Source of the DNA: an uncultured Cedecea sp.
Lineage (GTDB): Bacteria; Pseudomonadota; Gammaproteobacteria; Enterobacterales; Enterobacteriaceae
Length of the DNA: 64,000 nt
Assembly: GCF_947498825.1 (NCBI RefSeq)
Contig: NZ_CANMLV010000001.1
Span: 558,001-622,000, forward strand
Reading direction: 5' to 3'
Below the pieces are notes generated by a model. The model was not told where the DNA came from. It was given only the letters and a program-made list of their open reading frames with translations, and searched no databases. Each line of letters begins with the position of its first letter. The stretch's first letter is position 1. The translations under genes and the position numbers were made by a program. Shown here in pieces: positions 20,640 through 32,824 of this stretch.

Positions 20640-21497
20640 GTGAAAGCTGACAACCCTTTTGACCTGATACTTCCTCCTGAGGTAGCGAAAGTTGCCGAAA
20701 ATACGGGAGTCTATAAAGCCACAAAACATCCATTAACGACGTTTTTCTTGGCGATTACCGCAGGTGTTTTCATTTCTATCGCTTTTGTTTTCTACATTAC
20801 ATCAACCACTGGCGGCGGCGCATTACCCTTTGGGGTTGTAAAGCTCATTGGTGGCGTATGTTTCTCCCTCGGACTCATTCTTTGTGTGGTCTGCGGGGCT
20901 GACCTCTTCACCTCGACCGTGCTTATTGTGGTTGCGAAAGCCAGTGGACGCATTACCTGGACACAACTGGCTAAAAACTGGCTTAACGTTTATGTCGGTA
21001 ACCTGGTCGGCGCACTGGTCTTTGTGGCACTGATATTTTTTGCCGGGATGTATATGACGGCAGAGGGTCAATGGGGTTTAAATCTTTTACAAACCGCTGA
21101 CCATAAAATGCACCATACTTTTATTGAAGCCGTCTGCTTGGGCATCCTGGCCAACTTATTAGTCTGTCTTGCCGTTTGGATGAGTTATTCAGGCCGCAGT
21201 TTGATGGATAAAATGTTTGCGATGATTCTGCCAGTTGCTATGTTTGTATCCAGCGGTTTTGAACACAGTATTGCAAATATGTTCCTGATTCCCATGGCAA
21301 TTGCAGTACGTGATTTTGCCAGCCCTGAATTCTGGACTGCGGTGGGGTCTTCTGCAGAGAACTTTCCTCACCTGACTGTAATGAACTTTATCACTGACAA
21401 TCTGATCCCCGTTACCATCGGCAACATTATCGGCGGTGGTTTACTGGTCGGGTTGACGTACTGGGTAATATATCTGCGTGCTGGCGCTAAGCATTAG
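20640..21497 (+). CDS. focA: Formate channel FocA
   Basis: 285 residues, the E. coli length, starting with GTG (GTGAAAGCTGACAACCC) as E. coli focA does, behind AAGAGAGAG. It belongs to the formate/nitrite transporter family, a pentameric inner-membrane channel with six helices per subunit. The pore histidine lies in SSGFEHSIANMF (His209 in E. coli). The N-terminal helix that interacts with PflB is intact. It heads focA-pflB, 52 bp before pflB. Confidence 0.98.
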   Translation: MKADNPFDLILPPEVAKVAENTGVYKATKHPLTTFFLAITAGVFISIAFVFYITSTTGGGALPFGVVKLIGGVCFSLGLILCVVCGADLFTSTVLIVVAKASGRITWTQLAKNWLNVYVGNLVGALVFVALIFFAGMYMTAEGQWGLNLLQTADHKMHHTFIEAVCLGILANLLVCLAVWMSYSGRSLMDKMFAMILPVAMFVSSGFEHSIANMFLIPMAIAVRDFASPEFWTAVGSSAENFPHLTVMNFITDNLIPVTIGNIIGGGLLVGLTYWVIYLRAGAKH

Positions 21498-21549
21498 TAT
21501 AACGTCGCAGGCAGGATGAAGAACTCCACATTTAGAAGGTAGGTGCTAT

Positions 21550-23832
21550 ATGTCCGATCTCAATGAAAAACTGGCCACCGCATGGGAAGGCTTTGCGAAA
21601 GGCGACTGGCAGAATGAAGTCAACGTACGTGACTTTATTCAGAAAAACTACACCCCGTATGAAGGCGACGAGTCTTTCCTTGAAGGTGCTACAGACGCAA
21701 CCACTAAGCTGTGGGATTCCGTCATGGAAGGCGTTAAACAGGAAAACCGTACTCACGCCCCTGTCGATTTTGATACCGATCTTGCCTCCACTATCACCGC
21801 TCATGACGCGGGATATATCAATAAAAGCCTTGAAACTATCGTAGGCCTGCAAACTGATGCCCCACTGAAACGTGCAATCATTCCGTTTGGCGGCATCAAG
21901 ATGGTTGAGGGTTCTTGTAAAGTATACGGTCGTGAACTCGACCCAATGCTGAAAAAAATCTTTACCGAATATCGTAAAACGCATAACCAGGGTGTATTTG
22001 ACGTTTATACTCCGGACATCCTGCGCTGCCGTAAATCAGGTGTGATCACCGGTTTGCCTGATGCTTATGGTCGTGGTCGTATCATCGGTGACTATCGTCG
22101 CGTTGCGCTGTACGGTATCGACTTCCTGATGAAAGACAAATTTGCTCAGTTCACCTCTTTACAGAGCAAACTGGAAAATGGCGAAGACCTGGAAGCAACC
22201 ATCCGTCTGCGTGAAGAAATTTCTGAACAACATCGTGCTCTGGCGCAGATTAAAGAAATGGCAGCAAAATATGGCTACGACATTTCTGGTCCTGCGACAA
22301 ATGCTCAGGAAGCTGTTCAGTGGACCTATTTTGGTTATCTGGCAGCAGTAAAATCTCAGAACGGTGCTGCGATGTCCTTTGGACGCGTATCAACCTTCCT
22401 GGATGCTTACATTGAACGTGACCTGAAAGCGGGCAAAATTACTGAGCTTGATGCTCAGGAAATGATTGACCACTTGGTCATGAAACTGCGTATGGTTCGT
22501 TTCCTGCGTACACCTGAATATGATGAGTTGTTCTCTGGTGACCCAATCTGGGCAACTGAGTCCATCGCCGGTATGGGTGTCGATGGCCGTACCCTGGTGA
22601 CTAAAAACAGCTTCCGTTTCCTGAACACCCTTTACACCATGGGACCGTCTCCGGAGCCAAACATCACTGTTCTGTGGTCTGAAAAACTGCCATTGAACTT
22701 CAAAAAATATGCAGCCAAAGTCTCCATCGACACCTCTTCTCTGCAGTATGAGAATGATGACTTGATGCGCCCTGACTTCGACAATGATGACTACGCGATT
22801 GCATGTTGCGTAAGCCCGATGATTATCGGTAAGCAAATGCAGTTCTTTGGCGCACGTGCTAACCTCGCAAAAACCATGCTGTATGCCATCAATGGTGGTA
22901 TTGATGAAAAACTGAAAATGCAGGTGGGTCCTAAAGAATTGCCTATCATGGATAGCGTGCTGGACTATGACACTGTTCTGGCTCGTCTGGATCACTTTAT
23001 GGACTGGCTGGCAAAACAGTATGTCACTGCGCTGAATATCATCCACTACATGCATGATAAATACAGCTACGAAGCCTCTCTGATGGCGCTGCATGACCGT
23101 GATGTTGTTCGTACTATGGCTTGTGGTATTGCAGGACTGTCTGTTGCCGCTGACTCCCTGTCTGCGATTAAATATGCAACGGTAAAACCTGTTCGTGATG
23201 AAGATGGTTTGGCTGTAGACTTCGAAATCGAAGGCGAGTATCCACAGTTCGGTAACAACGACCCGCGTGTCGATGATATCGCCGTAGACTTGGTTGAACG
23301 TTTCATGAAAAAAATTCAGAAACTGACAACTTATCGCAACTCGATTCCGACTCAGTCAGTACTGACCATTACCTCTAACGTGGTTTACGGTAAGAAAACC
23401 GGTAATACCCCAGATGGTCGTCGCGCAGGTACACCGTTTGGCCCGGGTGCTAACCCAATGCACGGTCGTGACCAGAAAGGCGCTGTTGCCTCTCTGACCT
23501 CCGTTGCTAAACTGCCGTTTGCTTACGCAAAAGATGGTATTTCTTATACCTTCTCTATCGTACCAAATGCGCTGGGTAAAGATGACGATGTGCGTAAAAC
23601 CAACCTTGCGGGTCTGATGGATGGTTACTTCCACCATGAAGCGTCCATTGAGGGTGGTCAGCACCTGAATGTGAACGTAATGAACCGTGAAATGCTGCTT
23701 GATGCGATGGAGCACCCAGAGAAATATCCACAGTTGACCATTCGTGTATCAGGTTATGCTGTGCGCTTTAACTCTCTGACTAAAGAGCAACAACAAGACG
23801 TAATTACTCGTACATTTACTAAGAGTATCTAA
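21550..23832 (+). CDS. pflB: Pyruvate formate-lyase
   Basis: 760 residues, the E. coli PflB length. It converts pyruvate and CoA to acetyl-CoA and formate without oxygen. The active-site cysteine pair is in ACCVSPM and the glycyl-radical site in RVSGYAVRF close to the C-terminus. PflA installs the radical, and the formate leaves through FocA; both genes are adjacent. Codon use is strongly biased, as expected of an abundant enzyme, and this creates long antisense frames that are not genes. Confidence 0.99.
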   Translation: MSDLNEKLATAWEGFAKGDWQNEVNVRDFIQKNYTPYEGDESFLEGATDATTKLWDSVMEGVKQENRTHAPVDFDTDLASTITAHDAGYINKSLETIVGLQTDAPLKRAIIPFGGIKMVEGSCKVYGRELDPMLKKIFTEYRKTHNQGVFDVYTPDILRCRKSGVITGLPDAYGRGRIIGDYRRVALYGIDFLMKDKFAQFTSLQSKLENGEDLEATIRLREEISEQHRALAQIKEMAAKYGYDISGPATNAQEAVQWTYFGYLAAVKSQNGAAMSFGRVSTFLDAYIERDLKAGKITELDAQEMIDHLVMKLRMVRFLRTPEYDELFSGDPIWATESIAGMGVDGRTLVTKNSFRFLNTLYTMGPSPEPNITVLWSEKLPLNFKKYAAKVSIDTSSLQYENDDLMRPDFDNDDYAIACCVSPMIIGKQMQFFGARANLAKTMLYAINGGIDEKLKMQVGPKELPIMDSVLDYDTVLARLDHFMDWLAKQYVTALNIIHYMHDKYSYEASLMALHDRDVVRTMACGIAGLSVAADSLSAIKYATVKPVRDEDGLAVDFEIEGEYPQFGNNDPRVDDIAVDLVERFMKKIQKLTTYRNSIPTQSVLTITSNVVYGKKTGNTPDGRRAGTPFGPGANPMHGRDQKGAVASLTSVAKLPFAYAKDGISYTFSIVPNALGKDDDVRKTNLAGLMDGYFHHEASIEGGQHLNVNVMNREMLLDAMEHPEKYPQLTIRVSGYAVRFNSLTKEQQQDVITRTFTKSI

Positions 23833-23892
23833 CGTCTTAGCTTAAGCAAAAGACCTGGAATAAGGATTCTGCTACAGTAGAGTCCTTATCAA

Positions 23893-23930
23893 CAAAGAGG
23901 GAAAAACGTGGTTTTTCCCTCTTTGCATTT
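23893..23930 (+). terminator. Strong terminator-type hairpin after pflB
   Basis: 15-bp perfect stem CAAAGAGGGAAAAAC/GTTTTTCCCTCTTTG with a 3-nt loop, 60 bp after pflB. The A/T-rich lower stem supplies the T run. A second 10-bp inverted repeat, CTGTTTTGCC (24007) with GGCAAAACAG (24041), lies in the same gap before pflA. Confidence 0.88.
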
Positions 23931-24118
23931 AAAAAACATTAACACACTGATTTTATTGTTATTTTTACCATTAACAACGCTATTAGTCTGTCATCTGGCT
24001 GACAGCCTGTTTTGCCAATTACCTGTGTAGGAAGATAATCGGCAAAACAGACTAAACACAGACATTGAAGTCTGTGAAAAACAGACCCGGAATGGGTCAT
24101 AGCTGGAGAAACGCCGCA

Positions 24119-24859
24119 ATGTCAGTTATTGGACGAATCCACTCTTTTGAATCCTGTGGCACCGTAGATGGCCCGGGCATCCGTTTTATTACCTTCTTCC
24201 AGGGCTGCCTGATGCGCTGCCTGTACTGCCATAACCGAGATACCTGGGATACGCACGGAGGCAAGGAGATTACCGTTGAGGAGTTAATGAAAGATGTTGT
24301 GAGCTACCGGCATTTTATGAATGCTTCAGGTGGCGGTGTCACAGCATCAGGCGGTGAAGCAATTCTGCAAGCTGAGTTTGTACGTGACTGGTTCCGTGCC
24401 TGTCATAAAGAAGGCATTCATACCTGTCTTGATACCAATGGTTTTGTCCGTCGTTACGATCCGGTAATTGATGAGTTACTGGAAGTCACTGACTTGGTGA
24501 TGCTAGATTTGAAGCAAATAAACGATGAAATTCACCAAAACCTGGTCGGTGTTTCTAATCAGCGCACCCTGGAGTTTGCTCGTTACCTGTCGAAAAAGAA
24601 TATTAATGTCTGGATCCGCTACGTTGTCGTACCCGGTTGGTCTGACGACGATGACTCTGCTCACCGGTTGGGCGAATTTACCCGTGATATGGGAAATGTC
24701 GAAAAAATCGAACTACTTCCCTACCATGAACTGGGTAAACATAAATGGGTGGCGATGGGGGAAGAATATAAACTGGATGGAGTCAATCCGCCGGGCAAAG
24801 AAACCATGGAGCGCGTTAAAGGTATTCTTGAACAGTACGGCCATAAAGTGATGTACTAA
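24119..24859 (+). CDS. pflA: Pyruvate formate-lyase activating enzyme
   Basis: 246 residues from the ATG at 24119, where [20 protein letters not shown] equals the E. coli start and GGAG precedes it; the open frame reaches back to 24065 but those 18 codons have no counterpart. A radical-SAM enzyme: Cys30, Cys34 and Cys37 in [11 protein letters not shown] hold the 4Fe-4S cluster. It abstracts the glycine hydrogen of PflB. A 286-bp gap with two hairpins separates it from pflB, so it has its own expression in part. Confidence 0.98.
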   Translation: MSVIGRIHSFESCGTVDGPGIRFITFFQGCLMRCLYCHNRDTWDTHGGKEITVEELMKDVVSYRHFMNASGGGVTASGGEAILQAEFVRDWFRACHKEGIHTCLDTNGFVRRYDPVIDELLEVTDLVMLDLKQINDEIHQNLVGVSNQRTLEFARYLSKKNINVWIRYVVVPGWSDDDDSAHRLGEFTRDMGNVEKIELLPYHELGKHKWVAMGEEYKLDGVNPPGKETMERVKGILEQYGHKVMY

Positions 24860-24910
24860 CACAGAGCAGAGTAAAACGCATCACTTAAGCTTTTACCTCA
24901 TCTCATACTT

Positions 24911-24938
24911 ACAGGCGCTCAGAAGAGCGCCTGTTGCT
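24911..24938. terminator. Bidirectional terminator between pflA and ycaD
   Basis: Perfect 10-bp stem ACAGGCGCTC/GAGCGCCTGT around AGAA, followed by TGCTTTT on the plus strand; lies between the convergent pflA and ycaD stops. Confidence 0.88.
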
Positions 24939-24940
24939 TT

Positions 24941-26089
24941 TCAGGCATGGGCAATTGGTGTTGAATGCTGACCTGCTTTGCTCAAGAGCAGCATCAGGTA
25001 TACCAGTGAAACGCCAGCAATCACAATAAACAGCAAACTGTCAGAGTAATTCTGCATCAGGGCCGCTGTCAGCAAGGGACCTAACAGACTCCCCGCGGTG
25101 TAACTCAACAGTAGCGCCTGGTTCATAGCAACTAGCTGGTGATGATCCACTTTTTCACAGGCCCAGCCCATCGCTACCGGATATAAGGTAAAACCTGCTG
25201 CCCCCAGAATACACAGAGCCGGTGCCATCGCTTCATGGCTTAACATGCCAACACTACCAACGATAATAGCAAACACTTGTCCGCGTAATATCAGCAGTCG
25301 ACCATATTTATCAGCCAGACGGCCAATCGGCCACTGAGCAATCACCCCGGCACTGATCATCATCGCCATCCAGAAACCAATTTCGGCATCACTTTGTCCC
25401 TGATGATTCAGATAAAGCGGCATTAACGCGTATAATGATCCCAGAATGACGCCTGAGATAACGCAACCATGAATACCAAGACGGGCATTACGTAAACGCA
25501 GCATTAATCGAACAGAGGTGCTCTCGTGATGGGACTCGCTGTGATTAATGATGTGCGTAAAGAGCAACGGTAGAATAGCTGCCATTATCAGCGCTGTCGC
25601 CCAAGGGAGTACGCTGACCAGTGCTGTTGGTAACTGGCTGACAGCAAACTGTCCAAGTACCGTGCCGATATAGGTTACCATCATATAGGCCGCCAGCAGG
25701 CGTCCTCTGTTTTGTGTGGTGCCGCTACACATCATCGCACTTTCCACGATAACCCAGATCATCGCGCAGCCTACCCCGCCGATGAAACGAAATATCATCC
25801 AATTCCAGGTGCCTACCATCAAGCCGAGTCCGGCACAAGCCAGTGCGAACAGCAATACAGCCAAGTAATAGCTGCGGTTAAAACCAAGATATTTAATGAC
25901 GCCACCCGCTACCATCGCGCCTGCAAGATTCCCCGTAAAATAGGCTGAACTCACGAGCCCCACTTGCCATACGGGCAGGTCTTCGTGCGCCAGCCAGAGA
26001 GGGACCAGCGTGTTGAGAACCGCTATGACCAGGGTCAATAGCATAAGCCCACAAAGCAATAACTTTATGGGACGGGTATAGGTTGGCAT
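24941..26089 (-). CDS. ycaD: MFS transporter YcaD
   Basis: 382 residues from the ATG at 26089 ([14 protein letters not shown], against MSTYTQPVMLLLSG in E. coli YcaD, also 382 residues). The frame is open further upstream; in-frame ATGs at 26131 and 26128 give a 14-15 residue extension, and no start has a strong ribosome site. Twelve hydrophobic helices of the major facilitator superfamily are visible, with GRLADKYGR between helices 8 and 9. The substrate is unknown. In E. coli ycaC and dmsABC separate it from serS; here the halovibrin-like islet takes that place. Confidence 0.92.
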   Translation of the reverse strand: MPTYTRPIKLLLCGLMLLTLVIAVLNTLVPLWLAHEDLPVWQVGLVSSAYFTGNLAGAMVAGGVIKYLGFNRSYYLAVLLFALACAGLGLMVGTWNWMIFRFIGGVGCAMIWVIVESAMMCSGTTQNRGRLLAAYMMVTYIGTVLGQFAVSQLPTALVSVLPWATALIMAAILPLLFTHIINHSESHHESTSVRLMLRLRNARLGIHGCVISGVILGSLYALMPLYLNHQGQSDAEIGFWMAMMISAGVIAQWPIGRLADKYGRLLILRGQVFAIIVGSVGMLSHEAMAPALCILGAAGFTLYPVAMGWACEKVDHHQLVAMNQALLLSYTAGSLLGPLLTAALMQNYSDSLLFIVIAGVSLVYLMLLLSKAGQHSTPIAHA

Positions 26090-26662
26090 GGATAAAAAAA
26101 CCGTGAAGAAGTAAGAAATTGTGCGCATCATGCCACCAGAAAAATGATTGTCAATCCAGTGCTGACGGGGGCTGAGAGGTTTTTTTGGGTATCGATTTAA
26201 AAAATTTATCCTGCAACTGAAATTTAGCCCTGACAGAAAAGCTATCTCTCTGTTTTTGATATAATAACACAAAAAGTATGGTTTTTTCAGGGACGAAAAA
26301 TTTCATGGATCTTTGAGTGATATTTTCTCATTGAGGACATTTTTTGGCTCACAGATGAGGAGCTGATCACAAGATTAGTGAAACAAATGTCTACCAGTAC
26401 TGCTACGGGACGGAGAGTTCTTTACGTCCGGGCAGTGAGCAAAGAAAACAGCATTTATTGCCATGCTGACATCTAATTATTGCGATTGAACATAAGAGAA
26501 TATCTGTGTTTGAATCAATCAATATTCATTAGTTACTTCGGATATGCTGTAAAAAAATCAAACAATATCTTCATTATCTGTTCGATAGGTTGACTGCCGA
26601 GATTAAATTATTACTCGATTAAATATTTAAGAGTTTTCATTTATTAAAACCAAAGGCTACTT
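26090..26662. other. AT-rich non-coding gap before the halovibrin-like genes
   Basis: 573 bp with no supported gene. The left part holds the ycaD leader and promoter region; the right part is very AT-rich and should carry the promoter of the first secreted-protein gene. No tRNA, hairpin terminator or clear insertion-sequence end was recognised. Confidence 0.6.
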
Positions 26663-28159
26663 ATGAAAAAGATAATAGTCACTTCAACATTACTGTTTAT
26701 ATTCAATACAACAAACTCAAACGCCTCAACAGGTGAACAAGCTTTAGAGCAAGTGTTGACCTGGTATAATAATACTGTCGATGATTGCGGTGATGCCACT
26801 AAACCTGCATTTTTATGTAGTGGCGTCATGCTGCGGGCAATTGAAACCAACCCTGATCCTGTTTCCTTGGTTCCCATATCTGAAGATGTTACTAATGAAG
26901 GCATCTCTTTTTCCTGGCTAAGAGCTGATAATAATTTTTCCAGTCTAGCCTATATGCCTAATAATGGATTTATTATTTACCCCTATCAGTATATACCCAG
27001 CTCAAATTTAAGTGATATATCTTTTCTTTGCGCTTTTCCTATGAATGCAGATTCATCTTCGAGAGATTCGCATGGATGTGGGGCAAACACTGAATACCCA
27101 CAACAAAGCAAACCATGTGATCAGACAGGTATTTATGATGCAACCCAATGGATTGCTCAATTTAACACTCCAAATGCAAACAGATATCGTATTCAATGTG
27201 GATGGGATGTCAAAGAAGGGCAACCTGACAGGGCCCAAAGATTTAACGAAAATATTTTGGCCAGAAACTTAATGGAGAGTAAATCCTGGGAAATACAAAA
27301 TGAAATCAGAGTAAAAAAATGGCTCCACGACGAAACACTGCCTGTACATTCTTTCTTTTACATCAAAGATGATATTAACGCATTAAAAAATGCCATGTCA
27401 GACCAGAGAAGTCACTATAAACAATATAATCAAGTCATTCCTATCCTGGAGGTTACCTTGCCTAATAATAAATCTGAAAATGCTGATTTCAATTATATCA
27501 ATGAGTCACAGGAAATTGGCTCTGGTATTACTGTTTCAGACTCCTCACCCATTATTCCAGATGCCAGAGGAAATAATAACAATCAATTGTGGAGAAGCAC
27601 TTACTATGCTATGGCTGCATTGACGGTAAAAATTCCTGTCTATGAAGGCATGGAAAAAGGACAGAGTATCAGTGTTACTTGGCGAGGACCTAATCCGCGC
27701 CTGGACTATGATGAAACAAAAACTGTCACGGGTATTGATGATACATTTTTCACCATACCTCGGCCTAATGTGATCGATGCGGCTGGAGCTAATGTCCGAA
27801 TAGCCTACTCGGTGCTTGATTTAGAGGGAAATACTGTTGATTCCCAGACATCAATCTTATCCATTGAAAGACAACCTGTAACACTACCCATTGCACGTAT
27901 TAATCTTTCCACTCGTCAAGTTACGATTAGCTATCCAGAAATGAATGATACGCAAACGGTAAATTTAAACTGGTATGGTTCACAAAATCATAAATTTGAA
28001 CCTCAACAAGCCAATAATTCAGGAACCATCATTTTTGAAATACCACAAGAATGGATTGAAGAAAACAGAGATAGAAGTGTCTATTTAATTTATTCAACTG
28101 AAATTGAACCTGGAGAAAGAAATATATTCTCAAGAGTATTAGTAGTTAATATAAATTAA
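26663..28159 (+). CDS. Secreted halovibrin (HvnA)-like protein, copy 1
   Basis: 498 residues with a classical signal peptide (MKK, hydrophobic 4-14, likely cut after SNA at 21). The N-terminal half has the pattern I associate with proteins annotated halovibrin HvnA in Vibrio and Pseudomonas: WYNNTVDDCG, PAFLCSGVMLR, SFSWLRADNNF, LCAFPMNAD and IQCGWDV. HvnA of Vibrio fischeri is a secreted ADP-ribosyltransferase. Six cysteines (42, 52, 123, 139, 152, 179) suggest three disulfides. The C-terminal half looks like two beta-sandwich (Ig-like) domains, about 310-405 and 410-498. Much more AT-rich than its neighbours. Enzyme activity is not shown by the sequence; recognition is from memory. Confidence 0.62.
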   Translation: MKKIIVTSTLLFIFNTTNSNASTGEQALEQVLTWYNNTVDDCGDATKPAFLCSGVMLRAIETNPDPVSLVPISEDVTNEGISFSWLRADNNFSSLAYMPNNGFIIYPYQYIPSSNLSDISFLCAFPMNADSSSRDSHGCGANTEYPQQSKPCDQTGIYDATQWIAQFNTPNANRYRIQCGWDVKEGQPDRAQRFNENILARNLMESKSWEIQNEIRVKKWLHDETLPVHSFFYIKDDINALKNAMSDQRSHYKQYNQVIPILEVTLPNNKSENADFNYINESQEIGSGITVSDSSPIIPDARGNNNNQLWRSTYYAMAALTVKIPVYEGMEKGQSISVTWRGPNPRLDYDETKTVTGIDDTFFTIPRPNVIDAAGANVRIAYSVLDLEGNTVDSQTSILSIERQPVTLPIARINLSTRQVTISYPEMNDTQTVNLNWYGSQNHKFEPQQANNSGTIIFEIPQEWIEENRDRSVYLIYSTEIEPGERNIFSRVLVVNIN

Positions 28160-28382
28160 TCCGACCTGAACACTATTAACACTCCCTTGTGAACAGGCTA
28201 GTCTTACAACTAGTCTGTTCCGGAGCATCTGTTTTTAACGAGTAACAATGCCACAAGAAATACATTCAAATAATCATTAAAAAATCTTCACATCATCAAC
28301 TCTACAAATTAAATTTTCAACACCAAGATTTTATTAAATAAAATGCTTGCGGGTTTTTACTTATCATAACTAAAGGCCTCTT

Positions 28383-29885
28383 ATGAAAAAAATATTAATC
28401 ACCTCTATGCTATTTTTTATAGCAAGTACAACAAACTCAAATTCAGCAACAGGTCAACAGTCTTTGAGAGAGGTAATAGATTGGTATAATACAACCAGAA
28501 ACAATTGTGGCAATGCAACCAGACCTGCATTTATGTGTAGTGGTATAATGTTACGGGCGGTGGAAACTAATCCCGCGTTTCTTCCCTGGGACCCTGCTCC
28601 TACAGCTATTGCTAATGGCGGCATTTCTTTCTCCTGGCTAAGAACTGATAACAATTTTTCCAATCTGGTTTATACCTATCAGAATGGGTATATTTTTTAT
28701 CCCCCTCAAGATATCCCGCCAACAAAAATCCGTAGCATTCCTATCCTTTGCGCTTTTCCCATGGATGCAGATTCATTTTCAAGAGATAACAATGGATGTG
28801 GTGCAAGCCGCGCATATCCACAACAAAGCAGGCAATGTAATGAAGTTGGTATTAGTAGCGCAAATCAATGGATTACTCTATTTAACCTGCCCGACGTAAA
28901 CAGATATCGCATCCAATGTGGATGGGATGTCCGACAGGGGCAGCCTGATACAGCTTTCAGATTCATAGAAAATATTCGGGCAAGAAGTTTAATGGACGAT
29001 AATTTTTGGCGCATACAAAATGAGATACGTGTTAAGACATGGGATACTGGCATGGGTGTCAGACTTCCTATTCATTCTTTTTTCTATGTAAGAAATAATG
29101 AGAACGCATTACAAAATGCCAGATTTGACCAAAGGCGTTACTATGAACTCTATAATGAAGTGGTACCCATTATAGAATTTGTCATGCCCAGAAACAGAAC
29201 AGAAAGAGCGCGTTTCAATTTTTTCAACCGCTCTCAGGAAATTGGCTCTGGAATGAATGTCTCACAATCCTCACCAGATGTTCCAAGTGCAAGAGGGAAT
29301 AACAATAACCAATTGTGGAGAAGTGATTACTATACCATGAGAGCGTTAACGGTAAAAATCCCTGCCTACATGGGCATGCAAAAAGGCCAGAGTATACGTA
29401 TGACCTTTAGAGGACCTAACTCACTTCTGGACTACAGGGAGACAAGAATTGTCACTAACGTGAGTGATACGTTTTTCACCGTCCCCCGCCCTTTTTTTAT
29501 CGATGCGATTGGTAATAATGCACAAATTTCCTACTCTGTGCTTGATAATAATGGCGATATACAACATTCCAGAATAACCAACCTATCCATTGAAAGACAA
29601 TCGATGGAGTTACCTATAGCACACATCAATCTTTCCACTCGCACTGTTTCGATAAGATATCCAGGAATGAATAATTCACAAATAGTAAGTTTATACTGGT
29701 ATGGTGCGCACGATCGTGACTTTGGTCTTCAGACTGCAAATAACTCTGGTACCGTTACTTTTGATATACCACGGGCATGGATTGATGCAGAAAGAGGAAA
29801 TCGCATTTACTTGATTTATGGGGTTGCACCTGAACGCGGTGAAAGATATGAGTTCTCAAGAGTATTAGCGGTCAATATAAATTAA
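28383..29885 (+). CDS. Secreted halovibrin (HvnA)-like protein, copy 2
   Basis: 500 residues, a full-length paralogue of the gene just upstream; the signal peptides, the last residues (EFSRVLAVNIN against IFSRVLVVNIN) and the ribosome-site context all match. The same six cysteines occur at 42, 52, 123, 139, 152 and 179. Arginines at 58 and 87 are shared in CSG.MLRA and SFSWLR. This copy is richer in Arg, where copy 1 often has Lys, Asp or Glu, so the surfaces have diverged in charge. Tandem duplication followed by divergence is the simple reading. It may share a transcript with copy 1 (223-bp gap with one weak hairpin near 28192-28219). Confidence 0.62.
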   Translation: MKKILITSMLFFIASTTNSNSATGQQSLREVIDWYNTTRNNCGNATRPAFMCSGIMLRAVETNPAFLPWDPAPTAIANGGISFSWLRTDNNFSNLVYTYQNGYIFYPPQDIPPTKIRSIPILCAFPMDADSFSRDNNGCGASRAYPQQSRQCNEVGISSANQWITLFNLPDVNRYRIQCGWDVRQGQPDTAFRFIENIRARSLMDDNFWRIQNEIRVKTWDTGMGVRLPIHSFFYVRNNENALQNARFDQRRYYELYNEVVPIIEFVMPRNRTERARFNFFNRSQEIGSGMNVSQSSPDVPSARGNNNNQLWRSDYYTMRALTVKIPAYMGMQKGQSIRMTFRGPNSLLDYRETRIVTNVSDTFFTVPRPFFIDAIGNNAQISYSVLDNNGDIQHSRITNLSIERQSMELPIAHINLSTRTVSIRYPGMNNSQIVSLYWYGAHDRDFGLQTANNSGTVTFDIPRAWIDAERGNRIYLIYGVAPERGERYEFSRVLAVNIN

Positions 29886-29952
29886 TGTGACTGATAAAGT
29901 CGATATATTAAAATAGCGCGCACAGGCGCTTTTATATAGCGTAGAAAACTCT

Positions 29953-30048
29953 TCAGCCATTAGCCGATATTCTTTCCGGCGTCAGATTATTCAGGGAACT
30001 ATGAGGGTGAATGATTCGAATAGCGTCACTCAGGACTGCTTGCGGAGA
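29953..30048 (-). pseudogene. Relic of an IS3-family transposase C-terminus
   Basis: Read on the minus strand, the bases before a TGA at 29953-29955 give ...IIHPHSSLNNLTPERISANG. PHSSL..LTPE is the typical end of IS3-family integrase-type transposases. Only about 30 codons remain, with no start, no DDE core and no inverted repeats seen. It lies between the second halovibrin-like gene and serS and marks past insertion at this site. Confidence 0.6.
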
Positions 30049-30072
30049 ATGATATGTTCCGCAAGCAGTTTT
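30036..30072 (+). terminator. Terminator-type hairpin between the halovibrin-like pair and serS
   Basis: Perfect 11-bp stem CTGCTTGCGGA/TCCGCAAGCAG with an 11-nt loop and TTTT on the plus strand, 16 bp before the serS stop on the other strand. Confidence 0.75.
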
Positions 30073-30087
30073 CCCGATTGATGACAA

Positions 30088-31446
<1,359 letters not shown>

Positions 31447-31472
31447 TTACTAACCTTACCGCAACGACTGCT

Positions 31473-32816
31473 TTAGCGATAGCGTTTTGTGGGGCTTTTC
31501 TGATCCAGCTCAGTTAACCAGGCTAGCTTTTCGCCAATCTTGCCTTCAAGGCCTCTGTTGCTTGGATAATAATAGCGCGTTTGTGCCATTTGCTCGGGAA
31601 AATAGGTTTCACCGGCAGCATAAGCGTTAACTTCATCATGGGCATAACGATAGCCCTGCCCGTAACCCATCTCTTTCATCAGTTTGGTCGGTGCATTGCG
31701 TAAATGCACCGGTACTTCATAGTCAGGCTGCTCGCGCGCATCAGCCATTGCCGCTTTAAATGCGGTATACACAGCATTACTTTTTGCCGCACAGGCGAGA
31801 TAGACAATCGCCTGGGCAATCGCTCTCTCGCCTTCAGCCGGCCCCACTCGGGTAAAACAGTCCCAGGCCGCAATCGCTATCTGCATGGCGCGAGGGTCGG
31901 CATTCCCCACATCTTCCGAAGCTATCGCCAATAAACGTCGTGCAACATACAGCGGATCGCCACCAGCACTGATAATTCTTGCATACCAGTAGAGTGCGGC
32001 ATCAGGTGCGGAACCACGCACTGACTTATGTAATGCCGAAATCAAATCGTAAAAACGATCGCCTTTATTATCAAAACGGGCACTGCGTTCACCCGCCACC
32101 TCAGTCAGTAAGCTTACGGGTAACACACGCTGTCCCTGAGCATTGATTTCTGCCATATCGGCCATCATTTCAAGCGTATTCAAAGCGCGTCTGGCATCAC
32201 CGTTAACCAGCTGGGCAATCGCCAGTCGGGTTTCGTCCGGCAGGACAATATTCTGACCACCATAACCACGCTGGTCATCATTCATTGCCTGGTCAAGCAC
32301 CTGCTCTATTTCCACGTCAGTGAGCGATTTCAGTAAATAGACGCGCGCACGTGACAGCAGTGCGGAATTAAGCTCAAACGAGGGATTTTCCGTCGTGGCG
32401 CCAATAAAGGTCACAGTGCCATCTTCAATATGTGGCAGAAAGGCATCTTGCTGGCTTTTATTAAAACGATGCACCTCATCGACAAACAGAATAGTGCGGC
32501 GGCCACCATGACGGTTCTGTCGGGCACGTTCTATCGCTTCACGGATCTCCTTCACACCGGAAGTCACTGCGGAGAGACGTTCAACCTGCGCATCAGCATA
32601 GTGAGCAATAACTTCTGCCAGGGTTGTTTTTCCGGTACCCGGAGGCCCCCAGAGGATCATCGAATGCAAATGCCCTGCTTCTATGGCCCGGGGTAAAGGC
32701 TTGCCTTCAGCCAGCAAATGTTGCTGGCCAATATACTGTGCAAGATTTTCTGGTCGCATACGTGCGGCCAAGGGCTTAAAGCTGTTCTCAGAAAAATCGA
32801 GCGACAGATTACTCAC
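31473..32816 (-). CDS. rarA: Replication-associated recombination AAA+ ATPase RarA (MgsA)
   Basis: 447 residues, the E. coli RarA length. Walker A GPPGTGKT at 57-64, Walker [18 protein letters not shown], sensor 1 [12 protein letters not shown], then the C-terminal tetramerisation part ([16 protein letters not shown]). Related to clamp-loader subunits; acts at stalled forks and single-strand ends. It begins 8 bp after lolA, so the two are co-transcribed. Confidence 0.97.
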   Translation of the reverse strand: MSNLSLDFSENSFKPLAARMRPENLAQYIGQQHLLAEGKPLPRAIEAGHLHSMILWGPPGTGKTTLAEVIAHYADAQVERLSAVTSGVKEIREAIERARQNRHGGRRTILFVDEVHRFNKSQQDAFLPHIEDGTVTFIGATTENPSFELNSALLSRARVYLLKSLTDVEIEQVLDQAMNDDQRGYGGQNIVLPDETRLAIAQLVNGDARRALNTLEMMADMAEINAQGQRVLPVSLLTEVAGERSARFDNKGDRFYDLISALHKSVRGSAPDAALYWYARIISAGGDPLYVARRLLAIASEDVGNADPRAMQIAIAAWDCFTRVGPAEGERAIAQAIVYLACAAKSNAVYTAFKAAMADAREQPDYEVPVHLRNAPTKLMKEMGYGQGYRYAHDEVNAYAAGETYFPEQMAQTRYYYPSNRGLEGKIGEKLAWLTELDQKSPTKRYR

Positions 32817-32824
32817 GGCAACCT

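Noticed and set aside
22390-23094. Long open frame antisense to pflB (234 codons)
   Set aside because: Shadow of the strongly biased pflB codons; no start context or family signature.
28192-28219. Terminator between the two halovibrin-like genes
   Set aside because: An 11-bp stem with one G-T pair exists but is followed by CCGGAGC, not a T run, so it is not listed as a terminator.
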